From Nocardioidaceae bacterium (GTDB lineage Bacteria > Actinomycetota > Actinomycetes > Propionibacteriales > Nocardioidaceae), in assembly GCA_030447585.1 (NCBI GenBank), contig JAUJOO010000015.1, forward strand, positions 1 through 38,961: a DNA stretch of 38,961 bases. Direction: 5' to 3'. Made by a program: the position numbers and the translations under genes. The notes below the pieces were generated by a model. That model ran no database searches and was not told where the DNA came from. It was given only the letters and a program-made list of their open reading frames with translations. Below are positions 8,448 through 16,682 of the stretch, one piece after another (the first letter of the stretch is position 1; each line of letters begins with the position of its first letter).

Positions 8448-8496
8448 CGTCGGCTCCTTGCATCGGTCTCGGAGATGTCCATTGTGCTGGTAGCGC

Positions 8497-9669
8497 TCAC
8501 ACGCCACGCTGGCGGGAGGCTCGCTGGTTCCACGGATCGGTGCAGATCCGCGATACCGTCGAGGACGTCTCGTGCCCCTTGCGGGCGAGCGCATCGGCGA
8601 TCGCCCGCTGCGCAACTGGGAGCCAGCTCCACTCGGCCGCCCAGTGGGGTACGTCGATCAGCGCCGGGCCGCCATGCTCGCGAAACTCAGATGCCGGGTG
8701 GTGCCGCAGGTCAGAGGTGACGTACACGTCTGCTTCCGACGCCTTGACCGCATCGAGCAGGAAGTCACCAGCGCCGCCGGCCAGGGCAACCGTTTGCACA
8801 CGTTCGTCGAGGTCGCCCGAGATGCGCGCCCCGACGGCTGTCTCGGGCAGTGCTTTGAGGACCTCGTCTGCGAAGTCCCGCAAAGTCAACGGGGACGGCA
8901 GACGACCCAGACGGCCATGTCCTCGGTTGTCGTCCCACCCCGCCAGCTCGAAGACATCGAATGCTGGCTCCTCGTAAGGGTGCGCGGCCCGAAGCGCAGC
9001 CACCACTCGACGGCGTGACGCGCGGGGCAACACCATCTCGACCCGTTTCTCATCAACGTGGGTGACGTCGCCCAGCACCCCGATCGTTGGACGAGCTCCA
9101 GCACCGGGGCGAAAGGTCCCCTCCCCGGTGCTGACGAACGCGCATCTGTCGTAGTCACCGATCGCTCCGGCGCCCGCCGCAGCCAACGCGTCAATCACCT
9201 GCGCGGCGTCGTCGATCGGAACAAAGGTCACGACCTTGTCGAGCGGGTCAGCCGGCTCGGGGACGAGCGGTGTTATCTCCTCCAACCCGAACGCCTCCGC
9301 CATGGACTGCGAGACACCGTGCTGTGGTGAGTCGGCGTTCGTGTGGGCGACGTACAACCCGATCCCATGGCTGATGAGGTCGTGCACGGCTCTGCCCTTG
9401 GGGGTGTCTGCGGCAACCGAGTGAACGGCGCGATAGAGCAGCGGGTGGTGGACCACCAACAAGTCAACGCCAAGTGCGACGGCCTCCTCCACGACGGCGC
9501 GAACGGGGTCGACCGCGTACAGCACCGTCGAGACCTTGGCCTCGGGCTCTCCGACGACGAGACCGACGGGATCCCCGTCGTCCGCCCAGCGGAGAGGGTA
9601 GAGCTCCTCGATTACGTTCACGACCTCGCCCAGGCTCGGTGCGCCGACACGATGCGAGGAGCTCGTCAC
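8497..9669 (-). CDS. Nif3-like dinuclear metal centre protein
   Basis: Member of the Nif3/YbgI/YqfO family, toroidal hexamers with a two-metal site; often labelled GTP cyclohydrolase 1 type 2 homolog, but the true function is uncertain. Metal-site motifs are visible: VVHHPLLYRA (His74/His75), YVAHTNADS (Asp113) and the C-terminal VPHWAAEW with nearby His and Glu. The 390-residue length reflects the inserted PII-like central domain (about 140-250, VVTFVPIDDAAQVIDAL and HPYEEPAFDVFEL), as in YqfO and Rv2230c. The start is GTG. It is the first gene of the conserved trio with the zinc-ribbon and RNase H genes. The last 30 or so residues (TVSRICTDPWNQRASRQ) look like a non-conserved tail. Confidence 0.93.
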   Translation of the reverse strand: MTSSSHRVGAPSLGEVVNVIEELYPLRWADDGDPVGLVVGEPEAKVSTVLYAVDPVRAVVEEAVALGVDLLVVHHPLLYRAVHSVAADTPKGRAVHDLISHGIGLYVAHTNADSPQHGVSQSMAEAFGLEEITPLVPEPADPLDKVVTFVPIDDAAQVIDALAAAGAGAIGDYDRCAFVSTGEGTFRPGAGARPTIGVLGDVTHVDEKRVEMVLPRASRRRVVAALRAAHPYEEPAFDVFELAGWDDNRGHGRLGRLPSPLTLRDFADEVLKALPETAVGARISGDLDERVQTVALAGGAGDFLLDAVKASEADVYVTSDLRHHPASEFREHGGPALIDVPHWAAEWSWLPVAQRAIADALARKGHETSSTVSRICTDPWNQRASRQRGV

Positions 9670-9765
9670 GCCGTCACCCTACCGAGGCGGCTGAGGTCGG
9701 TCGCCTGGTCCGAAGGCGGGTGACGACATCGCGTTCACAGGATTGCGTTCAGAACCTTCGGGCAA

Positions 9766-11055
9766 CTACCCGTCGGCCGGAAAGTACGTGTCGATGAAGT
9801 CGTTGCGAAACTTGCCGTCCGGGTCGTAGCGGCCCAGCAGCTCACGGAAGTCAGACCAGCGCTGATACCGAGCACCCAACAGCTCGGGGTCCAGGCGGAA
9901 GATCTTGCCCCAGTGTGGCCGCGCGCTGAACGGCTGAAGTCGCTCTTCAACTGCCTCGACCACCGGTATGACCGCCTGCTCGTCCTTCACCCAGGTGAAG
10001 TGGAACGCCACGCTGTCGCGCTGATAGCTCGGGCTCATCCAGAAGTCGTCGGAGGCGACGGTGCGAATCTCCGAGCACTGGACAACTGGGGCGATGCGCT
10101 CCCCCAACGACAGCAGTGCTTCGATCGCATCAGTGGCTACCTCCCGGGCAACGGAGTATTCCGACTGGAGCTCCTCTCCGCTGCTCGGCGTGAATGCGAG
10201 ACGAAAGTGCGGCAATCGCTCGTGCCAGGGACCGGGCACCCCTAGTTGCTGGGTGCAGTGCACGGGAGACATGCCGGGGACGGGATGCCGCGGACCGGCC
10301 GCCAAAGTCGCGCCGAGCCATCGCGGCTCGGGCGTCCACGAGGCGTCCACGTCGGTCCTGCGCTTGAGCCAGACCTGCTTGACGCTCGAGGTCCCCCAGT
10401 CGGTGAAGACGCTGACGCTGTATGCCGCGGACAAGACGCCGAGGGGGTCGGCCATGAACTGTGCCCAGGGCATGTCCTCGTAGACGAGCTGCGCCACGTC
10501 GAAGGCCGGGACCGTGTCCAACGTCAGGCTCGTCACTATGCCGAGAGAACCGAGCCCTGTCACCGCTCCGCAGAACTCGTCTGGGTCGGCGAGGCGGCTG
10601 AGCGACACAACCTGGCCAGTGGCGGTGACCATCTCCAAAGCGGAGACCGACGACCCCAAGATGCCGTTGGAGTCGCCGGACCCGTGGGTGCCGGTGGCAC
10701 AAGCGCCGGCCACCGAGATGTGCGGCAGCGATCCGAGGTTGGGCAGCGCGCGACCCTGCTCGTGCAGCCGCTGCGTCAGCTCGCCGTACCTGACCGCGGG
10801 GCCCACGGTGACCGCCGACCGTGCGGCGTCGACCACCACTGAGGGCGGAATCCCGGTGAGCAGGACAAGGTCACCCGTGGTGTCCGCGATCCGGTTGAAG
10901 GAGTGTCCGGTCCCGAGCGCCCGCAGCCGATCACTGCCGGCCACGGCGTCCTGCAGCTCCGCCAGCGATGCAGGCCGAAGGAACCGCTTGGCCTGGAAGG
11001 CGACGTTACCGCCCCAGTTCGTCGCAGGCCCGTCTGCTGACGTGGCAGTGGTCAC
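9766..11055 (-). CDS. aldO: Alditol oxidase (FAD-linked, AldO type)
   Basis: Oxidises the terminal hydroxyl of polyols such as xylitol or sorbitol to the aldose, reducing O2 to H2O2. The N-terminal FAD-binding domain carries ALGTGHSFNR, whose His51 corresponds to the histidine that binds FAD covalently in Streptomyces coelicolor AldO. SLPHISVAGACATGTHGSG is the second flavin-binding block. The C-terminal D-arabinono-lactone-oxidase domain has HPVPGMSPVHCTQQLG, PHFRLAFTPSSGEELQSEY and SARPHWGKIF, all close to AldO as I recall it. Length is 429 residues with a GTG start. It sits 66 bases after the msiK gene on the same strand, so it may be read with the arabinan locus and act on pentitols (inference). 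Confidence 0.9.
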   Translation of the reverse strand: MTTATSADGPATNWGGNVAFQAKRFLRPASLAELQDAVAGSDRLRALGTGHSFNRIADTTGDLVLLTGIPPSVVVDAARSAVTVGPAVRYGELTQRLHEQGRALPNLGSLPHISVAGACATGTHGSGDSNGILGSSVSALEMVTATGQVVSLSRLADPDEFCGAVTGLGSLGIVTSLTLDTVPAFDVAQLVYEDMPWAQFMADPLGVLSAAYSVSVFTDWGTSSVKQVWLKRRTDVDASWTPEPRWLGATLAAGPRHPVPGMSPVHCTQQLGVPGPWHERLPHFRLAFTPSSGEELQSEYSVAREVATDAIEALLSLGERIAPVVQCSEIRTVASDDFWMSPSYQRDSVAFHFTWVKDEQAVIPVVEAVEERLQPFSARPHWGKIFRLDPELLGARYQRWSDFRELLGRYDPDGKFRNDFIDTYFPADG

Positions 11056-11121
11056 TGTCGGCTTCCGCGGGGGAAACCGACCGCGGACCCTACTCCGTCA
11101 CAGCAGGCGACAAGTGGGTCA

Positions 11122-12228
11122 TCAACCGCCACACAGGCGCTCGCCCGTCTCGGTGACGAAGACGCGGACATTCTCCGGCTCGGCGGTGACGTGAATCGTC
11201 TCGCCCTTCTGGACAGAGCGACGGGCCTCCATCCGAACCACGACATCTCTCCCCGAGGTGATGGCGTCGTCGCCGTCTGACCCGCCAACGGTCCCGTAGA
11301 TGTATGCGTCTGCACCGAGCTCCTCCACGACGCCGACCTTGATCGGCAAGCCCTCGTCGCCGTCGGAGACGCGGAAGTCCTCGGGACGAATGCCGACAGT
11401 GACTTCTCCGTCGTGGCCTCGCCGCTCCTCGGCGGTGATCTGCACCTTGATGAGGTGCCCGTCCACCACGGCTCCGTCTTCGCGCAGCTCACCGGGGAGG
11501 AGGTTCATTGCTGGAGAGCCCATGAAGCCGGCCACGAACAAGGTATTCGGGTTGTCATAGAGCCCAAGCGGGGTGTCGACCTGCTCCAGCAACCCGTCCT
11601 TGAGAACCGCGACACGATCGCCCATGGTCATCGCCTCGACCTGGTCGTGAGTCACGTAGACGGTGGTAACGCCGAGCCGCCGCTGCAATGACGCGATCTG
11701 GGTCCGGGTGGAGACCCGCAGTTTCGCATCGAGGTTGGACAAGGGCTCGTCCATGCAGAACACCTGGGGGCTGCGGACGATCGCCCGCCCCATTGCTACC
11801 CGTTGGCGCTGGCCACCGGACAGTGCGGCCGGCTTGCGATGCAGGTAGTCAGTGAGGGCGAGGATCTCAGCCGCTTCGCGAACCCGCTTCTCGCGCTCAT
11901 CCTTCGGCGTATTCGCCATCTTCAATGCGAAACCCATGTTGTCGGCCACCGTCATGTGCGGGTAGAGCGCATAGTTCTGGAAGACCATGGCAATGTCACG
12001 GTCCTTGGGTGGCAGGTTCGTGATGTCGCGGTCGCCGATCCTGATGCTGCCCGCGTCGACCTCCTCGAGGCCGGCGAGCATGCGAAGCGACGTCGACTTG
12101 CCGCAGCCGGAAGGTCCGACCAGCACCATGAACTCGCCGTCCTCGATGTCGAGGTCGAGCTTGTCCACGGCTGGTTTGTCAGAGCCCGGGAAATGCCGGG
12201 TGGCGCCTTGGAAACTTACGGTGGCCAT
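11122..12228 (-). CDS. msiK: Sugar ABC transporter ATPase (MsiK/UgpC family)
   Basis: Powers import of oligosaccharides through a CUT1-type permease pair. From the chosen ATG the 368-residue protein has Walker A GPSGCGKST (38-46), Q-loop VFQNYALYPHMTV, signature ALSGGQRQRV (about 135-143), Walker B VFCMDEPLSNLDAKLR and H-loop VYVTHDQVEAMTMGD. The C-terminal TOBE/OB domain (from about 235, GSPAMNLLPG to TVGIRPEDFR) is typical of MsiK and UgpC, which often serve several transporters. The start ATG 12228 has GAAGGGG eight bases upstream. It is separated from the GH43 gene by 196 bases containing a strong hairpin, so it may be expressed partly on its own, as expected for a shared ATPase. Confidence 0.93.
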   Translation of the reverse strand: MATVSFQGATRHFPGSDKPAVDKLDLDIEDGEFMVLVGPSGCGKSTSLRMLAGLEEVDAGSIRIGDRDITNLPPKDRDIAMVFQNYALYPHMTVADNMGFALKMANTPKDEREKRVREAAEILALTDYLHRKPAALSGGQRQRVAMGRAIVRSPQVFCMDEPLSNLDAKLRVSTRTQIASLQRRLGVTTVYVTHDQVEAMTMGDRVAVLKDGLLEQVDTPLGLYDNPNTLFVAGFMGSPAMNLLPGELREDGAVVDGHLIKVQITAEERRGHDGEVTVGIRPEDFRVSDGDEGLPIKVGVVEELGADAYIYGTVGGSDGDDAITSGRDVVVRMEARRSVQKGETIHVTAEPENVRVFVTETGERLCGG

Positions 12229-12379
12229 GTGGTACACCCCTTCACCGGCAGGCACGTGCCGGACGGTCCGTTGTAAAGGTTGACCTCCTCACACTCCCAC
12301 AGCCGCGCCGGAACCGCCAGCACTGGCTCTCCCGAAGTAGCGAAGGCGGCGCGAGATACTGCCGACGGTTCGGCGGACA

Positions 12380-12409
12380 CTCCGCGGCGCGTCGAGCCGC
12401 GCCGCGGAG
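12380..12409 (-). terminator. Perfect 12-bp hairpin between GH43 and ATPase genes
   Basis: CTCCGCGGCGCG (12380-12391) pairs exactly with CGCGCCGCGGAG (12398-12409) across a six-base loop. It starts 16 bases past the GH43 stop. There is no T-run on the minus strand, so it would be an actinobacterial-type terminator, a partial terminator or an mRNA-stabilising structure. It is equally stable on the plus strand, but no plus-strand gene ends here. Confidence 0.5.
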
Positions 12410-12424
12410 CCGAGCCGGACGTGG

Positions 12425-14302
12425 TCAGCGGGGAGCCGCTTCCCAGACACGCACGTACTTGAACCTCGCCCTGTAACCGTCGCCACCCATCGACACCAAC
12501 CCGATCCTGGCATCGTCGCCCAGTCGGTGCGTCCAGGTGCCGCCGCGGATCCATGTCTCGCCGTCCTGGCTGGTGTAGCCCGTGTAGAGCTCCAGACCCG
12601 ATGGCCGCTCGCGCTTGACGATGCGCAGGTAGGTCCAGTCGGCCGGCGGCCCGATCACGCTGTTGCCGTAGCTGTGGCCCTCGAACTCAGGATTCGGGAC
12701 CTCCTTCGCGAGCTCGGTCTGCCGCGTTTCCCAGATGGACACGTGCACAAGCTTGATGTACTTGTCGTCGTTGTCGTAGATAACGAGGCCGCCTTGGCGG
12801 TAGTTGAAGCAGCAGCCCTCCTCAGGGACGTTCAGGTGCACCTTGGTCTGCACCACGTAGTCACCGGGAGGTGTCGGCTCGGTAAGCACCGGAGCGTTGT
12901 TCGTGTCCCGCGCGAGGTCGCCGGGTTGGGTCTGGTAGCGGAACTCGCCGTTCTCGACGCTGTACTCGCCCGCTGGCTCCGGCTCACCCTCCCACGTCCA
13001 CGGCACCGGCTCGCGACCCAGGGTGTTCCCGCGGAAGGTGTCAGACAGCCGCCAGATTGGTGTGCCGAGCCGGTCGTTCGCCAGCCAGTTCGGCCGGTAC
13101 CGGGATTGCTCCCCCGGCTGCGCGGCCGGCGCCGGCATCCGCTGGTCCGAGGCCCAGCGCCGCGCCCGTACCGACGGCCAGCCGTCGCGCCAGTCAAGCG
13201 GGTCGAGCAGTGCCGGACGCTTGGTGAATCCCGGTTCGCCTTCGAAGTAGGGGTCGAACCGGTTCACGGCGTGGTAGACGGTCCACCACTGTCCGTCGAA
13301 GTCCTTGAAGACGGTGTTGTGTCCCGTCCCTACCCACTTATTGCCGTTCATGCTGAGGACCGGCGTGCCCCCGACGCGGCCGTCGAGGAACGAGTTGCCT
13401 TCGCGGTCGACGAAGGGACCGAACGGTGTCCGCGAGCGGCCGACGAAGACGCTGTAGCCGGTGATGGGACCGTTACAGCAGTTCGCGGCAGAGGCGAACA
13501 GGTAGTACCAGTCGCCTCGCCGTACGACGTTGGCGCCCTCGTACCGGTTGGGGATGGCGACGGGCACGTCGTCGACGGTCCCTCCGGACGTCATCCCGTC
13601 GGGGGTCACGACGACGTTGGTGCCGAAGACACCGCCGTAGTAGCTGCCGTAGTAGAACTTCCCGCGCTCCCCGATGGTGTCGCCAAGGACCTCCGGGTCG
13701 AACGTCCAGAAGAAGTTGCAGTCGGGACCGTTCTGCCGCGGCGGGACGACCGGCACGTCGCTGGCGTGCCACGGACCCAGCGGGCTGTGGCTGGTGGCCA
13801 CCCCGATCGCGTTGTCGTGCGGGCAGTCGCCCCCGGTTGCGTCCTTTCCGAGGGTGGTCTGGGTGACGACAAACGTCAGGTAGTACTTGTCGTACGTCTT
13901 GGAGTACACGACATCAGGTGCCCACAGCCGGGCGTCCTCGGCAGCATAGGAAGGCCATGACCCTTCTGGCAGAGCATCGCCGACGTAGGTCCAGTTGACG
14001 AGGTCGCGACTCTTCATCATCGGCAGCGAGTGGAAGTCCACTCCGTCGCCTGCGGTGTCGCCGTCGTTCAGGGGGTCGGTGGTGCAGTACATGTACCAGT
14101 TCCGGTCGCCGTCCCGCTGGCCGTGCAGGACTGTCGGGTCGGCGCAGCTGTCGACGGTCCCGTCGTTGGGGATCTGCGGCTTCAGCGGATTGCGATAGGA
14201 GTCGGCGTCGGAGCCGAGTGACACTGACATCGTCAACGGCAGCAGGGCGACGCCCAGGAGTACGGGCAGGATTCGGCGCGAGATGCGGTGGGTGCGAGGC
14301 AT
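12425..14302 (-). CDS. Secreted GH43-family arabinanase/xylosidase-like hydrolase
   Basis: Extracellular glycoside hydrolase predicted to cut arabinan or arabinoxylan chains. A signal peptide is clear (RRILPVLLGVALLPLTMS). The five-bladed propeller carries the GH43 triad: base Asp55 in CADPTVLHG, pKa-modulating Asp202 in FDPEVLG, and acid Glu255 in RYEGANVV. WAPDVVYS (127-134) and GTGHNTVFKDFDGQWWTVYHA are further family marks. After about residue 390 a second beta domain follows (GDYVVQTKVHLNV, YIKLVHVSIWE, DARIGLVSMGGDGYRARFKYVRVWE), resembling the laminin-G/GH43-C2-like modules found on such enzymes. Many cysteines (for example ANCCNG and EEGCCFNY) fit an exported protein. The 625-residue size suits a two-domain enzyme. 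It follows the Tat lipoprotein gene by 71 bases. Confidence 0.88.
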   Translation of the reverse strand: MPRTHRISRRILPVLLGVALLPLTMSVSLGSDADSYRNPLKPQIPNDGTVDSCADPTVLHGQRDGDRNWYMYCTTDPLNDGDTAGDGVDFHSLPMMKSRDLVNWTYVGDALPEGSWPSYAAEDARLWAPDVVYSKTYDKYYLTFVVTQTTLGKDATGGDCPHDNAIGVATSHSPLGPWHASDVPVVPPRQNGPDCNFFWTFDPEVLGDTIGERGKFYYGSYYGGVFGTNVVVTPDGMTSGGTVDDVPVAIPNRYEGANVVRRGDWYYLFASAANCCNGPITGYSVFVGRSRTPFGPFVDREGNSFLDGRVGGTPVLSMNGNKWVGTGHNTVFKDFDGQWWTVYHAVNRFDPYFEGEPGFTKRPALLDPLDWRDGWPSVRARRWASDQRMPAPAAQPGEQSRYRPNWLANDRLGTPIWRLSDTFRGNTLGREPVPWTWEGEPEPAGEYSVENGEFRYQTQPGDLARDTNNAPVLTEPTPPGDYVVQTKVHLNVPEEGCCFNYRQGGLVIYDNDDKYIKLVHVSIWETRQTELAKEVPNPEFEGHSYGNSVIGPPADWTYLRIVKRERPSGLELYTGYTSQDGETWIRGGTWTHRLGDDARIGLVSMGGDGYRARFKYVRVWEAAPR

Positions 14303-14373
14303 GCACTAACTTTGCACGCCGCTTCGCCACACCGCAATACCTGCAACAGTCGAATCGACAGATTGGCTCCGGG

Positions 14374-15873
14374 TCAGCCCGACGCCGAGGACATGATCAG
14401 CACGTCGCCGTGACCGCCGTAGCCCAGGATCTGCTCGGCATACTGCTTCCCGTCGAACGTCACCATCAGGTAGCCCCCGCCGGGGCGCTCGATGAGCTGC
14501 GGATGCGGGATGTTGGTCCCGTAAGGGGCGTCAAGATTGCCCACTGGCTTCATCGACAGGTCGTAGACGGGGTACTCGCGCCGGTCGCCGTCGCTGGCCA
14601 GCAGGTACCACTCCCCGTCGACCTGCTGCAGGATGGTGCCTTCACACTGGTGCAGCGACGTGTCGGCGCCGATGAGCTCCAGCTTCTCGTCGTACGCCGC
14701 ACCGGCTGGTCCGGCGGCCAAGGCGGGGTGGAAGTCGAACGGATCCTGCGAAGGGCTCTCGACGAACGCGATGTGCCACCTGTCGTCGATGCGTGTCGCC
14801 GCCGGGTCCCAGCTGCTCAGCTCCGTCGGCAGGTCGAGCCTCTCGGTCTCCAGCAGGTGGACTCCGGTCAGGATGTCGTCCGACGTGACGGTATGACGGA
14901 CGTGGACGCCTTGGAAGTCGAAGTCGCCCCACGAGCTCGTGAACGCGGTGAACCGCCCACTGGTCTCGTCGACGACCACCTGCCCGGCATGGTCTCCGAG
15001 CAGCAGTCCGTCCCGCCTGGTGTAGAGGTGGGCCACCTGCTGCAACGAGCTCGGGTCGTCGAGGTCGAGGGTGAAGACCCCCCAATGTGCCTGCTGGAAG
15101 AAGCCCAGGCCTGCGCAGGTGAAGGTCAGGTACGCCAGGTTGTCGCGGACATAGCCGGTGCCGTCTGCGTGCTGGACGAGGTGCGGGTCTCGCAGGCCGG
15201 CCATGCCGAAGGGGCCGGCCTTCACTCGGCTGAGGCGTACACCTGCTGTCGGCCCCCGGGCGCCGTACCCGTAGTACAGCTCCGCCAGGGTGCCTGGGTC
15301 TCGTAGGTCGACCAGGTCCGCGACACCGTCGCGTTCGGTGACCACCGGCTCCCAGCCGTCGCCCATGTCGACAAGTGCCGTCACCTGGTTCTCGCAGACT
15401 GCGAAGGCAGCCTTGAAACGACCCTGCAGCTCAACGGTTCGCTCTGCGACGACCTGCGTCGCTGCCCCGCTACGAACCTCGACACTCACTACTTGTCGAG
15501 AAGGCGAGAAGACGACGCAGACGTGGCCACCGTCCCCGGAGCTGAACAGGCCCGCCACCAGGTCGGAGCCATCCACATCGGCGACCGAGAGCTCGATCGC
15601 AGCGAAGGGTGCAGCCGGGGACTGGTCGCTGACGTGCACGGAGCGCAAAGCGACAGGTGCCGGCTCGTCCACCTGTTCGAAGCCCGGGGACACCAGGGCG
15701 AAGAGACGGTACTGGTCCTCCAGTTGGAAAGACAGGTCGAGGATCCCCGCCTTCCGGCCGGGGGCCGACGGAGCACCACAGCCGAGCGGACCCCCGCTCA
15801 TGGCGAGGAGGGCCGTCAGGCTGGCGCCCTTGAGGAACGTACGGCGGTCAACCTGGCGGCCGTTGCACCTCAT
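14374..15873 (-). CDS. Tat-exported lipoprotein of unknown function, propeller-like
   Basis: The N-terminus has a twin-arginine motif (DRRTFLKGAS), a hydrophobic stretch and a lipobox-like SGGPLGC, so the protein is probably exported folded and lipid-anchored. The remaining roughly 465 residues contain repeating beta-rich segments (RDPHLVQHADGTGYVRD, FTAFTSSWGDFDF, RIDDRWHIAFVESPS, QQVDGEWYLLASDGDR, PHPQLIERPGGGYLMVTFDG). Their Trp/Tyr strand ends recall GH43/GH32-like five-bladed propellers, though I cannot place the catalytic acids. The gene overlaps the permease stop by an ATGA and lies inside the arabinan operon, so it is likely a polysaccharide-binding or hydrolytic partner of the transporter. 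No family name can be given with confidence. Confidence 0.85.
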   Translation of the reverse strand: MRCNGRQVDRRTFLKGASLTALLAMSGGPLGCGAPSAPGRKAGILDLSFQLEDQYRLFALVSPGFEQVDEPAPVALRSVHVSDQSPAAPFAAIELSVADVDGSDLVAGLFSSGDGGHVCVVFSPSRQVVSVEVRSGAATQVVAERTVELQGRFKAAFAVCENQVTALVDMGDGWEPVVTERDGVADLVDLRDPGTLAELYYGYGARGPTAGVRLSRVKAGPFGMAGLRDPHLVQHADGTGYVRDNLAYLTFTCAGLGFFQQAHWGVFTLDLDDPSSLQQVAHLYTRRDGLLLGDHAGQVVVDETSGRFTAFTSSWGDFDFQGVHVRHTVTSDDILTGVHLLETERLDLPTELSSWDPAATRIDDRWHIAFVESPSQDPFDFHPALAAGPAGAAYDEKLELIGADTSLHQCEGTILQQVDGEWYLLASDGDRREYPVYDLSMKPVGNLDAPYGTNIPHPQLIERPGGGYLMVTFDGKQYAEQILGYGGHGDVLIMSSASG

Positions 15874-16682
15874 CCCTTCAGACCGGAGCGGGAAACACCT
15901 TCGATGACGTAGCGCTGAGCGATGACGAACAAGATGAGAACCGGCACGCTCGCGATCACCGCGCCGGCCATGAGCAGGTCATAACGCACGCTGTTGGCGG
16001 CCTGGAGCGTGGACAGTCCCGCCTGCAGTGTCTGGTTCTCGGGGCTGAACAGCACGTACACCGGCCACAAGAAGTCGTTCCAGTTCGTCAGGAACGCCAG
16101 CAACGCGAGCGTGACCAACGCCGGCCTCGACAACGGAAGTACGACCCGCCAGAACGTCTGCCAACGGTTCGCACCGTCGAGGAACGCGGACTCCTCCAGC
16201 TCCCGGGGTAGCTGCAAGAAGAACTGGCGGAGAAAGAAGACACCGAACGCGTTCGCCGCGGTAGGCACGATGATCGCGATCAACGTGTCGAGCCAGTAGA
16301 GCCTGGCCACGATCTCGTAGTTGGGGATGATCAAAATCACCGGCGGCACGAACAACGTCGCCACGATCAGTGCGAACACTGGCTTTTTCCCGCGGAAGTC
16401 CATCCGGGCCAGGGCGTAGGCGGCCAGCGCCGACGTCGCAACGACGAGGAGCGAGTGCAGCGACGCGGCGAACAACGAGTTGGCGAACCACTGCAGCATC
16501 GGGGTGTCGGGCGCGTTGAGGATCTGGTCATAAGCCTGCGTCGTCGGTTTCTCCGGGAACAACGTCGGCGGTGTCCTCCCGGCCTCCTGCCTCGTCTTGA
16601 ACGACGTCAGGAACATGAACAGCACCGGGCTCACGAACAGCAGCGTCAAGACGGCGAGCAGCGACACTCGCAGCGCCTTCAT
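15870..16682 (-). CDS. Sugar ABC transporter permease (MalG/CUT1 type)
   Basis: Inner-membrane subunit of the oligosaccharide importer. The 270-residue protein has six predicted membrane segments (for example LLAVLTLLFVSPVLFMFL, ALIVATLFVPPVILII, IASVPVLILFVIAQRYV). The EAA loop that contacts the ATPase is EESAFLDGANRWQTFWRVVL, close to the consensus EAAxIDGA. The C-terminal YVIEGVSRSGLKG is typical of MalG-like subunits. The start overlaps the upstream permease stop and the stop overlaps the lipoprotein start, both by ATGA, which suggests translational coupling. Confidence 0.93.
   Translation of the reverse strand: MKALRVSLLAVLTLLFVSPVLFMFLTSFKTRQEAGRTPPTLFPEKPTTQAYDQILNAPDTPMLQWFANSLFAASLHSLLVVATSALAAYALARMDFRGKKPVFALIVATLFVPPVILIIPNYEIVARLYWLDTLIAIIVPTAANAFGVFFLRQFFLQLPRELEESAFLDGANRWQTFWRVVLPLSRPALVTLALLAFLTNWNDFLWPVYVLFSPENQTLQAGLSTLQAANSVRYDLLMAGAVIASVPVLILFVIAQRYVIEGVSRSGLKG

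Noticed and set aside
12527-13960. 477-codon plus-strand frame opposite the GH43 gene
   Set aside because: Antisense shadow; the minus strand shows the full GH43 catalytic set.
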